From positions 1 through 6,805 of the forward strand of contig JAFXWT010000314.1 in the NCBI GenBank assembly GCA_017542695.1: a stretch of DNA of 6,805 bases, given 5' to 3'. Source of the stretch: Clostridia bacterium. GTDB taxonomy: Bacteria; Bacillota_A; Clostridia; Oscillospirales; CAG-272. Below the pieces are notes generated by a model. That model had not been told where the DNA came from. It worked only from the letters and a program-made list of their open reading frames with translations, and ran no database searches. The number at the start of each line of letters is the position of its first letter. The stretch's first letter is position 1. Both the position numbers and the translations under genes were made by a program. This document shows, piece after piece, positions 1 to 6,139 of this stretch.

Positions 1-1989
1 GGCATAATCGCCGAGGCGAAGGATGCAAGGGAAAAGCTCTCCGTCGCCGACGCGGATTACGCGAAACGTTCGCATTTTCTCGACGCGGTCATAATGAGCT
101 GCGAGGCGGCTATCCGTTACGCGAAGAGATATTCGGCGCTCGCCGCGAAAGAAGCGAAAAATACGGCTGACATGAAGCGCCGAGCCGAGCTTGAAAACAT
201 TTCGCGCATCTGCGATTACGTCCCTGAACACGGCGCAACGTCGTTCTACGAGGCGCTGCAGAGCTTCTGGTTTATTCAGATGCTCATTCAGATGGAGTCG
301 AGCGGACATTCGATCTCCCCCGGCCGCTTCGACCAATATATGTACCCGTATTTCAAGGCGGATATTGACGCGGGCAAGATCACGCGCGAATTCGCGCAGG
401 AGCTCCTTGACTGTGTGTGGGTGAAGCTCAACGACCTCAACAAATGCCGCGACGCTGTCAGCGCCGAGGGCTTTGCGGGGTACAGCTTGTTCCAGAACCT
501 CATCGTCGGCGGTCAGGACGTTCACGGACTTGACGCGACGAACGATCTGTCGTTCATGTGCATTGACGCGACGATGCACGTGTTCCTCCCGCAGCCGTCG
601 TTCTCGATAAGAGTATGGAACGGCTCGCCGCACGAGCTTCTCATCCGCGCCGCCGAACTGACGCGCACCGGCATCGGTTTCCCGGCTTACTACAACGACG
701 AAGTCATTGTTCCTCAGCTTCTCTCGCGCGGACTTACTATCGAGGAAGCGCGCGACTACAATATTATCGGGTGCGTCGAGCCGCAGAAAGCGGCAAGGAC
801 GGACGGCTGGCACGACGCGGCGTTCTTCAATATGTGCCGCCCGCTCGAGCTCGTGTTCTCGAACGGTGTCGACAAGGGCGTTCAGCTCGGACCGAAAACG
901 GGCGACGTTACTAAATTCACGACGTTCGATGAGTTCTTCGGCGCATACAAGACGCAGATCGAATATTTTATCGAAATGCTTGTCAACGCGAACAACGCCA
1001 TCGACGTGGCGCACGCCGAGCGCGCGCCGCTTCCGTTTGAATCGTGCATGGTAGATGACTGCATCGCACGCGGAAAGAGCTTACAAGAGGGCGGAGCCGT
1101 CTACAACTTCACGGGGCCTCAGGGATTCGGCATCGCCAATATGGCGGACGCGATGTGGGCAGTTAAGACACTTGTGTTCGAGCAGCATAAATACACGCTT
1201 GCCGATTTCAAGGAAGCAATGGAAAACAACTACGGCGAGGAGACCGACGCTCATCACGCGGAAAAACTGACCAAAGCCGTCGTTTCCGAGATAGTGAAAG
1301 CGGGCAGACCGATCACCGAGGGCGACATTGCAACTATATATAAGGAAGTCAGAAGAAACAACTGCACCGAAGAGCAGAAAGCGAAATACCGCGCTCTCCG
1401 CGCGGACATCGAAGCGCTCCCGAAATTCGGCAACGACATCGACGACGTTGACGCGTTCGCGCGCGAAGTCACATATACATACACGCGCCCGATGGAAAAA
1501 TACAAAAATCCGCGCGGCGGACGATTCCAAGCCGGACTTTATCCCGTATCGGCGAACGTGCTCCTCGGCGGACAGACGGGCCCGACGCCCGACGGTCGAC
1601 TCGGATACACCCCTGTTGCCGACGGCGTGAGCCCCGCGGCGGGACGTGATGTGAAAGGGCCGACGGCGGCGGCAAACTCCGTATCGCGCATCGACCATTT
1701 TATAGCGTCCAACGGCACGCTGTTCAATATGAAATTCCACCCGACCGCGCTTGCCGGTCAGCAGGGACTTGAAAACTTCGTCGCGCTCGTGCGCGGATAC
1801 TTCGACAGGAAGGGCTCGCACATGCAGTTCAACGTCGTATCGCGCGAGACGCTCCGCGACGCGCAGAAGAACCCCGACAAATACCGTTCGCTCGTAGTCC
1901 GAGTCGCGGGCTACAGCGCGCTGTTCACAACGCTGTCGAGAGCGCTTCAGGATGACATCATCAAGCGCACGGAGCAGGGAGAATTCTAA
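1..1989 (+). CDS. Glycyl radical enzyme, probable B12-independent 1,2-propanediol dehydratase (5' partial)
   Basis: The reading frame is open from base 1, so the N-terminus is cut off; 662 residues remain (numbered here from base 1). The glycyl-radical loop RVAGYSA carries the radical glycine at G637, 25 residues before the C-terminus. The thiyl-radical motif GCVEP gives C258 and E260. H103-S104 in GHSISPGRFDQY match H281/S282 of Clostridium butyricum glycerol dehydratase, and D272 (Cys+14, in GWHD) matches its D447. Choline lyase CutC has Thr at Cys+13, where this protein has H271. These residues favour dehydration of a vicinal diol (1,2-propanediol to propionaldehyde). By alignment from memory, about 175-180 N-terminal residues are missing, which could include an encapsulation extension. 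Residues about 413-470 form a charged insert absent from CutC and glycerol dehydratase. The stop codon abuts the activase ATG. Family is certain; substrate is inferred from active-site residues and the neighbouring aldolase. Glycerol dehydratase is the main alternative. Confidence 0.93.
   Translation, partial: GIIAEAKDAREKLSVADADYAKRSHFLDAVIMSCEAAIRYAKRYSALAAKEAKNTADMKRRAELENISRICDYVPEHGATSFYEALQSFWFIQMLIQMESSGHSISPGRFDQYMYPYFKADIDAGKITREFAQELLDCVWVKLNDLNKCRDAVSAEGFAGYSLFQNLIVGGQDVHGLDATNDLSFMCIDATMHVFLPQPSFSIRVWNGSPHELLIRAAELTRTGIGFPAYYNDEVIVPQLLSRGLTIEEARDYNIIGCVEPQKAARTDGWHDAAFFNMCRPLELVFSNGVDKGVQLGPKTGDVTKFTTFDEFFGAYKTQIEYFIEMLVNANNAIDVAHAERAPLPFESCMVDDCIARGKSLQEGGAVYNFTGPQGFGIANMADAMWAVKTLVFEQHKYTLADFKEAMENNYGEETDAHHAEKLTKAVVSEIVKAGRPITEGDIATIYKEVRRNNCTEEQKAKYRALRADIEALPKFGNDIDDVDAFAREVTYTYTRPMEKYKNPRGGRFQAGLYPVSANVLLGGQTGPTPDGRLGYTPVADGVSPAAGRDVKGPTAAANSVSRIDHFIASNGTLFNMKFHPTALAGQQGLENFVALVRGYFDRKGSHMQFNVVSRETLRDAQKNPDKYRSLVVRVAGYSALFTTLSRALQDDIIKRTEQGEF
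1976..1981 (+). promoter_or_regulatory. Ribosome binding site of the activase
   Basis: AGGGAG lies 8 bases before the ATG at 1990, inside the last codons of the glycyl radical enzyme. The TAA stop and ATG are directly adjacent, so the two proteins are probably translationally coupled. Confidence 0.6.
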
Positions 1990-2778
1990 ATGGACGATTA
2001 CAAGAGCATAAAAGGCAGGATATTCGATATCCAACGCTTTTCCGTCCACGACGGGCCGGGCATCCGCACGATAGTATTCCTCAAAGGATGCTATCTCCGC
2101 TGCCTTTGGTGCTGCAATCCCGAATCGCAGGAATATAAAATTCAGGAAATGACCCTTGCGGGCAAAACGAAGATCGTCGGGCGCGACGTTACCGTCGCCG
2201 AGGTGATGGAGGAGGTCGAGCGCGACCGCGCTTACTACGACCGCTCGGGCGGAGGGCTGACGCTCTCCGGCGGCGAATCGCTCGCACAGCCCGAATTCGC
2301 TCCCGCGCTGCTCCGCGCCGCAAAGGAAAGCGGCATCAACACTGCGATGGAATCGACGGGATTTGCCGACTGGTCGGTGATCGAAAAGTATCTTCCGTAC
2401 CTTGACACCTACCTCATGGACATAAAACACATAAACAGCGAAAAACATAAACAGTTCACGACACAGCCGAACGAAAAGATACTCGAAAACGCGAGAAAGA
2501 TAGCGCAGAACGCGAAAAAGCTCATCATCAGAACGCCCGTCATACCGACGTTCAACGCCACTCCCGACGAGATACGACAGATCGCGCGCTTCGCAAAGTC
2601 GCTCGGCACGGTGAGCGAGATGCACATTCTTCCGTATCACCGCATCGGTTCCGACAAGTACGCGGGTCTCGGGCGCGAGTACAAGCTCAAAGACATTGAG
2701 CCGCCGTCAAAGGAGCTGATGAACGAGCTTCTCGAGGTCGTGAATTCCGAAGGACTGAAAGGGCAGATAGGAGGTTAA
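1990..2778 (+). CDS. Glycyl radical enzyme activase (radical SAM), compact form
   Basis: This 262-residue protein should generate the glycyl radical on the upstream enzyme by reductive cleavage of S-adenosylmethionine. The [4Fe-4S]/SAM motif CxxxCxxC is C34, C38, C41, preceded by the activase signature HDGPGIRT (20-27). The SAM-binding GGE motif is SGGES (93-97), followed by STGF (122-125), MDIKH (143-147) and HILPYH (212-217). The cluster loop reads WCCNPES, with an extra cysteine (C42) where serine is common. Activases of glycerol dehydratase and choline lyase usually carry a ferredoxin-like insert with two more clusters after the NPE motif; here only about 20 cysteine-free residues separate NPES from the VTVAEV helix (67-72). 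In this it resembles pyruvate formate-lyase activase, although its partner is clearly not PFL by context. The gene directly follows the enzyme gene and ends 1 base before the next start. The family call is firm. Confidence 0.95.
   Translation: MDDYKSIKGRIFDIQRFSVHDGPGIRTIVFLKGCYLRCLWCCNPESQEYKIQEMTLAGKTKIVGRDVTVAEVMEEVERDRAYYDRSGGGLTLSGGESLAQPEFAPALLRAAKESGINTAMESTGFADWSVIEKYLPYLDTYLMDIKHINSEKHKQFTTQPNEKILENARKIAQNAKKLIIRTPVIPTFNATPDEIRQIARFAKSLGTVSEMHILPYHRIGSDKYAGLGREYKLKDIEPPSKELMNELLEVVNSEGLKGQIGG
2769..2774 (+). promoter_or_regulatory. Strong Shine-Dalgarno site of the EutS/PduU-like shell gene
   Basis: AGGAGG sits 5 bases before the ATG at 2780, inside the last codons of the activase. 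It fixes the start at 2780 rather than at the internal ATG at 2816, where many EutS proteins begin by alignment. Confidence 0.75.
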
Positions 2779-2779
2779 A

Positions 2780-3157
2780 ATGGAATTTGACAAACTGATC
2801 CCAAGCGGTGAAAAAATGAGGATCATTCAGGAGAGCGTTCCCGGAAAACAGATCACTCTCTCGCACATAATCGCAAATCCCGACAAGCTCCTCTACCGCA
2901 AGCTCGGTCTCGATCCGTCGGTCGAATACAGCGCGACGGCGATAGGGATAATGACGCTCTGTCCGAGCGAGACGGCGATAATCGCCGCCGACGTATGTAT
3001 GAAAGCAAGCGCCGCCGAACTCGGATTCGTCGACCGTTTCAGCGGCACTGTGATAATTACAGGCACGGTCTCGGAGGTCGAGGCGTCGCTCAGGGCGGTA
3101 AATGAATTTGCGGCGGAAAAGCTCGGTTTCACCGTTTGCGAGATAACAAAGACGTAA
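2780..3157 (+). CDS. Circularly permuted BMC-H shell protein, EutS/PduU family
   Basis: A 125-residue microcompartment shell protein. The RIIQESVPGKQ segment (14-24), SHIIANP (28-34), AIGIMTLCPSETA (54-66) and GFVDRFSGT (82-90) are characteristic of EutS and PduU. These are BMC-domain hexamers with permuted secondary structure and an extra N-terminal strand that forms a small barrel over the central pore. About 12 residues precede the usual EutS start, supported by a strong AGGAGG. Three cysteines (C61, C73, C120) are visible, but not the clustered Fe-S arrangement known from GrpU-type permuted shell proteins, so EutS/PduU fits better. It is a minor shell component in known systems. Its stop overlaps the next start by one base. 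Family assignment is firm; cargo or pore selectivity cannot be read from sequence. Confidence 0.94.
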   Translation: MEFDKLIPSGEKMRIIQESVPGKQITLSHIIANPDKLLYRKLGLDPSVEYSATAIGIMTLCPSETAIIAADVCMKASAAELGFVDRFSGTVIITGTVSEVEASLRAVNEFAAEKLGFTVCEITKT

Positions 3158-3576
3158 TGAAAAAAATAATCCTCATCGGGCGCTCGGGCGTCGGCAAAAC
3201 GACGCTGAAACAGGCGCTCCGGAATGAAAAGATCGAATACAAAAAAACGCAGTACGTCGACTGGCGCGACTACATAATCGACACGCCGGGCGAATACGTG
3301 GAAAACAGAAATCTCAGCTCCGCGCTCGGCCTTTACGCTTATGAGGCGGACGTTGTGGGACTTTTGCTCTCGGCGGACGACTGGTTTTCAGTCTACTCGC
3401 CGAACATGGTCGGGCTCGTCAACCGCGACGTCGTCGGCATAGTCACAAAGACCGACCTCGCGCCGCCGCGAAAGGCGGAGGAGTGGCTTAAACTCGCGGG
3501 ATGCAAAAAGATTTTTATGGTCAACTCGCTCACCGGCGAGGGAGTCGGCGAGCTCGCCGAATATCTAAAAGAATAA
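3157..3576 (+). CDS. EutP/PduV-family small GTPase of the microcompartment
   Basis: A 139-residue Ras-like P-loop protein. G1 is GRSGVGKT (8-15), G3 is DTPGEY (42-47), G4 is TKTD (97-100) and the G5-like segment is VNSLTG (122-127). Both DTPGEYVENR and the SALGLYAYEAD stretch are typical of EutP/PduV. PduV of Salmonella associates with the compartment surface and has been linked to its movement; the biochemical role is not settled. I chose ATG 3157, which overlaps the TAA of the shell gene by one base (TAATG) and places strand 1 immediately after MKK, as in PduV. An in-frame TTG at 3136 would add seven polar residues with no family support. No clear Shine-Dalgarno is seen, so translation probably relies on coupling. 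Length is close to the family norm and all GTPase motifs look intact. Confidence 0.92.
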   Translation: MKKIILIGRSGVGKTTLKQALRNEKIEYKKTQYVDWRDYIIDTPGEYVENRNLSSALGLYAYEADVVGLLLSADDWFSVYSPNMVGLVNRDVVGIVTKTDLAPPRKAEEWLKLAGCKKIFMVNSLTGEGVGELAEYLKE

Positions 3577-3619
3577 AAAATAAAAAATAAATCAAATCAT
3601 TTAAGGAGAAAACAACAAA
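3577..3619 (+). promoter_or_regulatory. A/T-rich intergenic spacer with strong ribosome binding site
   Basis: This is the longest gap in the window (43 bases) and is almost free of G and C until AAGGAGAA at 3603-3610, which serves the aldolase ATG at 3620. Its first part continues a repeated TAAAAAA pattern that begins at the GTPase stop codon. I see no hairpin that would terminate transcription and no convincing -35/-10 pair, so it reads as an unstructured translation leader inside one operon. Confidence 0.45.
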
Positions 3620-4426
3620 ATGGCAACTGTCAGCGAATACGAGATCAAAAAACAGATCTGTGACATCGGCAAGAGAATTTACAATCGTGGAATGGTTGCG
3701 GCAAACGACGGCAACATTTCCGTCAAGCTCAGCGATCACGAGTTTCTCTGCACACCGACAGGCGTATCGAAGGGGTTTATGACTCCCGAATACATCTGCA
3801 AAGTCGACGAAAAGGGAAACGTCATTCAGGCAAACGCCGGATTCAAGCCCTCGTCCGAGATCAAAATGCATATGAGAGTTTATGAGCAGAGACCGGACGT
3901 CAAGAGCGTCGTTCACGCGCACCCGATGTACGCAACGAGCTTTGCGATAGCGGGCATACCGCTCACTCAGCCGATCATGCCGGAGGCGGTCATCGCCCTC
4001 GGATGCGTTCCGATAGCGGAATACGGATGCCCGTCTACAAACGAGATCCCCGACGCCGTAGAAAAGTACCTCCCGTACTTTGACGCGGTACTTCTCGCAA
4101 ATCACGGCGCGCTTACATATTCGGACTCGCTCCTTGCGGCTTATATGAAGATGGAATCCGTGGAATTTTACGCACAGCTCCTCTATCAGTCGAAAGTTCT
4201 CGGCGGTCCGAAGGAATTCACCCCCGAACAGGTCGAGCAGCTCTACGAGATCAGAAGAAAATTCGGCATGAAAGGCAAGCACCCCGCAAACCTCTGCCAG
4301 AACGCGAAAAACGGTCAGCCCAGCTGCCACGGATGCGGCGGCAACTGCCATAAGAGCGCAGGCGGCGACGACGCGGCTCTCGTAGCTGAGATCACAAAAA
4401 GAGTAATGGAGCAGCTCGGAAAATAA
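3620..4426 (+). CDS. fucA: Class II aldolase, L-fuculose-1-phosphate type, with C-terminal encapsulation peptide
   Basis: A 268-residue zinc-dependent aldolase expected to cleave L-fuculose-1-phosphate (possibly also L-rhamnulose-1-phosphate) to DHAP and L-lactaldehyde. Catalytic E80 (PSSE) and metal ligands H99, H101 (VVHAHP) and H162 (ANHG) keep the same spacing as E73, H92, H94 and H155 of E. coli FucA, a constant offset of 7. NDGNISVK (29-36) and TPTGVSKG (45-52) form the phosphate/substrate region. E. coli FucA ends near residue 215; this protein adds about 50 residues: a Gly/Asn/Cys-rich linker (C226, C236, C239, C243) and then an amphipathic helix (about 251-267) resembling BMC encapsulation peptides. 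This indicates that it is packaged as cargo. It has its own strong Shine-Dalgarno after the only sizeable gap. The aldolase family is firm; the sugar is inferred from the compartment context. A ribulose-phosphate epimerase role is unlikely here. Confidence 0.92.
   Translation: MATVSEYEIKKQICDIGKRIYNRGMVAANDGNISVKLSDHEFLCTPTGVSKGFMTPEYICKVDEKGNVIQANAGFKPSSEIKMHMRVYEQRPDVKSVVHAHPMYATSFAIAGIPLTQPIMPEAVIALGCVPIAEYGCPSTNEIPDAVEKYLPYFDAVLLANHGALTYSDSLLAAYMKMESVEFYAQLLYQSKVLGGPKEFTPEQVEQLYEIRRKFGMKGKHPANLCQNAKNGQPSCHGCGGNCHKSAGGDDAALVAEITKRVMEQLGK
4374..4423 (+). other. Predicted C-terminal encapsulation helix of the aldolase
   Basis: Aldolase residues about 252-268 form an amphipathic helix with hydrophobic positions L254, V255, I258, V262, M263 and L266 on one face, separated from the enzyme core by a flexible Gly/Cys-rich linker. 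The pattern IxKxVxxQxG matches the N-terminal helix of the alcohol dehydrogenase encoded downstream. Function is inferred from known BMC encapsulation peptides. Confidence 0.75.
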
Positions 4427-4429
4427 TAC

Positions 4430-4436
4430 GAGGTGG
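4430..4436 (+). promoter_or_regulatory. Ribosome binding site that decides the PduO-C-like start
   Basis: GAGGTGG with a 5-base spacer to ATG 4442. The alternative GTG start at 4433 is embedded in this motif and would have no ribosome binding site of its own. Confidence 0.7.
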
Positions 4437-4441
4437 TTTTT

Positions 4442-4921
4442 ATGAACGAACAGCTCATAAAAAATACTGTTGACGCCATAGTCGAGGAATACATACGTCC
4501 GTCGGACGACATGACGCTCGCGGCGGCAAATCGCCTTTGCGCGAAAGTGATCGCAAAAGCGAAAGAAATCGGCGTGAACGCCGTTGTTGCCGTCACGAAC
4601 AAAGGCGCAAACCCCGTCAGCGTTCAGTGCGCGGACGATTCTTACATCGCAAGCTACGACATAGCACTGAACAAGGCGTACACGGTCGTTGCGCTGAAAA
4701 TGACGACGAAGGAGCTTTCGGGTCTCGCCGCCCCGGGCGGATCGCTTTACGGCATCCAGTTCACAAACGGCGGAAAGATCGTCATATTCGGCGGCGGCGA
4801 GCCGCTGAAAAACAAGAACGGCGACATCATCGGCGGACTCGGAGTTTCGGGCGGCAGTGAGGAACAGGACACGGCTCTGGCAAAGTACGGCAGAGAAATA
4901 TTTGAGAAAGGACTGAAATAA
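4442..4921 (+). CDS. PduO C-terminal-domain/HbpS/GlcG-like protein
   Basis: A 159-residue protein of the family that includes the C-terminal domain of PduO, HbpS and GlcG. Visible signatures are a MTLAAANRLCAKVIAKA helix (24-40), the LAAPGGSLYGIQ region (95-106), IVIFGGGEPL (113-122) and GGLGVSGGSEEQD (131-143). PduO C-terminal domain and HbpS proteins are reported to bind heme through histidine, but this protein contains no histidine, so conventional heme ligation is doubtful. The adenosyltransferase half of PduO is absent, as expected for a B12-independent pathway. Residues 1-18 form a predicted amphipathic helix (L5, I6, V10, I13, V14, I18) that could be an encapsulation signal. I chose ATG 4442 because GAGGTGG (4430-4436) lies 5 bases upstream; the in-frame GTG at 4433 is part of that site. 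The stop lies 1 base before the dehydrogenase start. The biochemical role is unknown. Confidence 0.88.
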   Translation: MNEQLIKNTVDAIVEEYIRPSDDMTLAAANRLCAKVIAKAKEIGVNAVVAVTNKGANPVSVQCADDSYIASYDIALNKAYTVVALKMTTKELSGLAAPGGSLYGIQFTNGGKIVIFGGGEPLKNKNGDIIGGLGVSGGSEEQDTALAKYGREIFEKGLK

Positions 4922-4922
4922 A

Positions 4923-6122
4923 ATGGACATGAATTCCGCAAATATCGAGCAGATAGTTAAGCAAGTGCTCGCTCAGATGGGAAGCGGCGCGGCTCCCGCA
5001 AGGAGCGCGGGCGGCGCTGTGCCGAAAACGGCACACGTTGCGATGCTGACCAAGCTCGAACATTTCGACGTACGCGAATTTCCTATCCCCGAACTCGGCG
5101 ACGACGATATTCTCGTCAAGGTAGAGGGATGCGGAATATGCGGCACAGACGCACACGAATTCAAGAGAGACCCGTTCGGACTCATTCCCGTGGCGCTAGG
5201 TCACGAAGGCACGGGCGAGATAGTTAAAATGGGCAAAAACGTAGTTAAAGACAGCGCGGGCAAGCCGCTCGCAGTCGGCGACAAGGTCGTAACGTGTATG
5301 ATATTCAAGGATAACCCCGATATCACGATGTTCGACCTCAACAAGCAGAACGTCGGCGGCGCCGACGTTTACGGACTGCTTCCCGACGATGATTATCACC
5401 TTAACGGCTGGTTCTCCGATTACATACTCGTCAGAGGCGGCTCGACGATATTCAATGTCAGCGACCTCGACCTCGACTCGAGAATACTGATCGAGCCGTG
5501 CGCGGTGCTTATCCACGCGGTCGAGCGCGCAAAGACGACGGGAATACTCCGCTTCAACTCACGCGTCGTCGTTCAGGGATGCGGCCCGATCGGACTGATC
5601 TGCATCGCGGTTCTTCGAACGATGGGGATCGAAAACATCGTGGCTGTCGACGGAAACGAAAAGCGCCTCGCCTTCTCCAAAGAGATGGGCGCGGATAAGT
5701 CGGTCAACTTCAAGGATTACAAGGGCATCGAGGAGCTTGCAAAGGGCGTTTCGGACGCATTCGGCGGTCATCTTGCCGACTTCGCGTTCCAGTGCACCGG
5801 CTCTCCGGCAGGACACTCGAACATATACAAATTCATCCGCAACGGCGGCGGTCTTTGCGAACTCGGTTTCTTTATCAACGGCGGTGACGCGACGATCAAT
5901 CCGCATTTCGATATATGCTCGAAAGAGATCACAACCGTCGGCTCGTGGGTGTACACGCTCCGCGACTATGCGACGACGTTTGATTTCCTTAAACGCGCGC
6001 AGGGAATAGGTCTTCCGATAAAGAAGCTCATCACGCATAAATATCCGCTTGATAAGATCAATGACGCGTTTGTCACAAATCTCAAGCAAGAGGGGCTCAA
6101 AATAGCAATAGTAAACGAATGA
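4923..6122 (+). CDS. Zinc-dependent MDR alcohol dehydrogenase with N-terminal encapsulation peptide
   Basis: A 399-residue medium-chain dehydrogenase/reductase. Residues 5-20 form an encapsulation-type helix, then comes a Gly/Ala/Pro linker (21-35), then the catalytic domain. Probable catalytic-zinc ligands are C73 (CGICGTD), H94-E95 (GHEGTG) and E191 or C193 (EPC). The Rossmann motif GCGPIG (219-224) and D243 after the second strand (VAVDGN) indicate NAD(H) rather than NADP(H). The four-cysteine structural zinc lobe of classical ADHs is missing; that region instead holds an Asp/Asn-rich segment (about 125-162). Likely role: NADH-dependent reduction of propionaldehyde to 1-propanol and/or lactaldehyde to 1,2-propanediol, regenerating NAD+ inside the compartment. 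ATG 4923 is preferred over ATG 4929 because AAAGGA (4907-4912) is closer to it. The gene starts 1 base after its neighbour. Family is firm; the substrate is inferred, and a threonine/sorbitol-dehydrogenase-like polyol activity cannot be excluded from sequence. Confidence 0.9.
   Translation: MDMNSANIEQIVKQVLAQMGSGAAPARSAGGAVPKTAHVAMLTKLEHFDVREFPIPELGDDDILVKVEGCGICGTDAHEFKRDPFGLIPVALGHEGTGEIVKMGKNVVKDSAGKPLAVGDKVVTCMIFKDNPDITMFDLNKQNVGGADVYGLLPDDDYHLNGWFSDYILVRGGSTIFNVSDLDLDSRILIEPCAVLIHAVERAKTTGILRFNSRVVVQGCGPIGLICIAVLRTMGIENIVAVDGNEKRLAFSKEMGADKSVNFKDYKGIEELAKGVSDAFGGHLADFAFQCTGSPAGHSNIYKFIRNGGGLCELGFFINGGDATINPHFDICSKEITTVGSWVYTLRDYATTFDFLKRAQGIGLPIKKLITHKYPLDKINDAFVTNLKQEGLKIAIVNE
4935..4982 (+). 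other. Predicted N-terminal encapsulation helix of the alcohol dehydrogenase
   Basis: Dehydrogenase residues 5-20 form an amphipathic helix with I8, I11, V12, V15, L16 and M19 as the hydrophobic face, followed by a linker rich in Gly, Ala and Pro (21-35). Five of 14 positions are identical to the C-terminal helix of the aldolase (I, K, V, Q, G at equal spacing). Targeting function is inferred. Confidence 0.8.
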
Positions 6123-6125
6123 ATT

Positions 6126-6132
6126 AAGGAGA
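6126..6132 (+). promoter_or_regulatory. Ribosome binding site of the first BMC-H gene
   Basis: AAGGAGA lies 7 bases before ATG 6140 in the 17-base gap after the dehydrogenase. It is among the strongest sites in the window, consistent with a major shell protein needing high expression. Confidence 0.65.
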
Positions 6133-6139
6133 ATCCGCA

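Noticed and set aside
1081..2640. Minus-strand open frame of 519 codons across the enzyme-activase junction
   Set aside because: It lies antisense to two strongly conserved genes, gives an Arg/Val-rich protein without recognisable motifs, and is explained by CpG-rich codon use leaving few stops on the other strand.
3136..3156. Upstream TTG start for the GTPase gene
   Set aside because: It would add seven polar residues ahead of the P-loop strand without a ribosome binding site, while ATG 3157 gives the normal PduV-like beginning.
4334..4351. Cytochrome-c-like heme site in the aldolase linker (Cys...CysHis)
   Set aside because: The spacing is CX3CH rather than CXXCH, and the protein has no export signal, so covalent heme attachment is not supported.
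4433..4441. GTG start for the PduO-C-like gene
   Set aside because: The GTG is part of the GAGGTGG ribosome binding site for ATG 4442.
3530..4930. Minus-strand open frame of 466 codons over the aldolase and PduO-C-like gene
   Set aside because: It crosses several well-supported genes, has no family motifs and is very Arg/Val/Cys-rich, so it is a shadow of the plus-strand codons.
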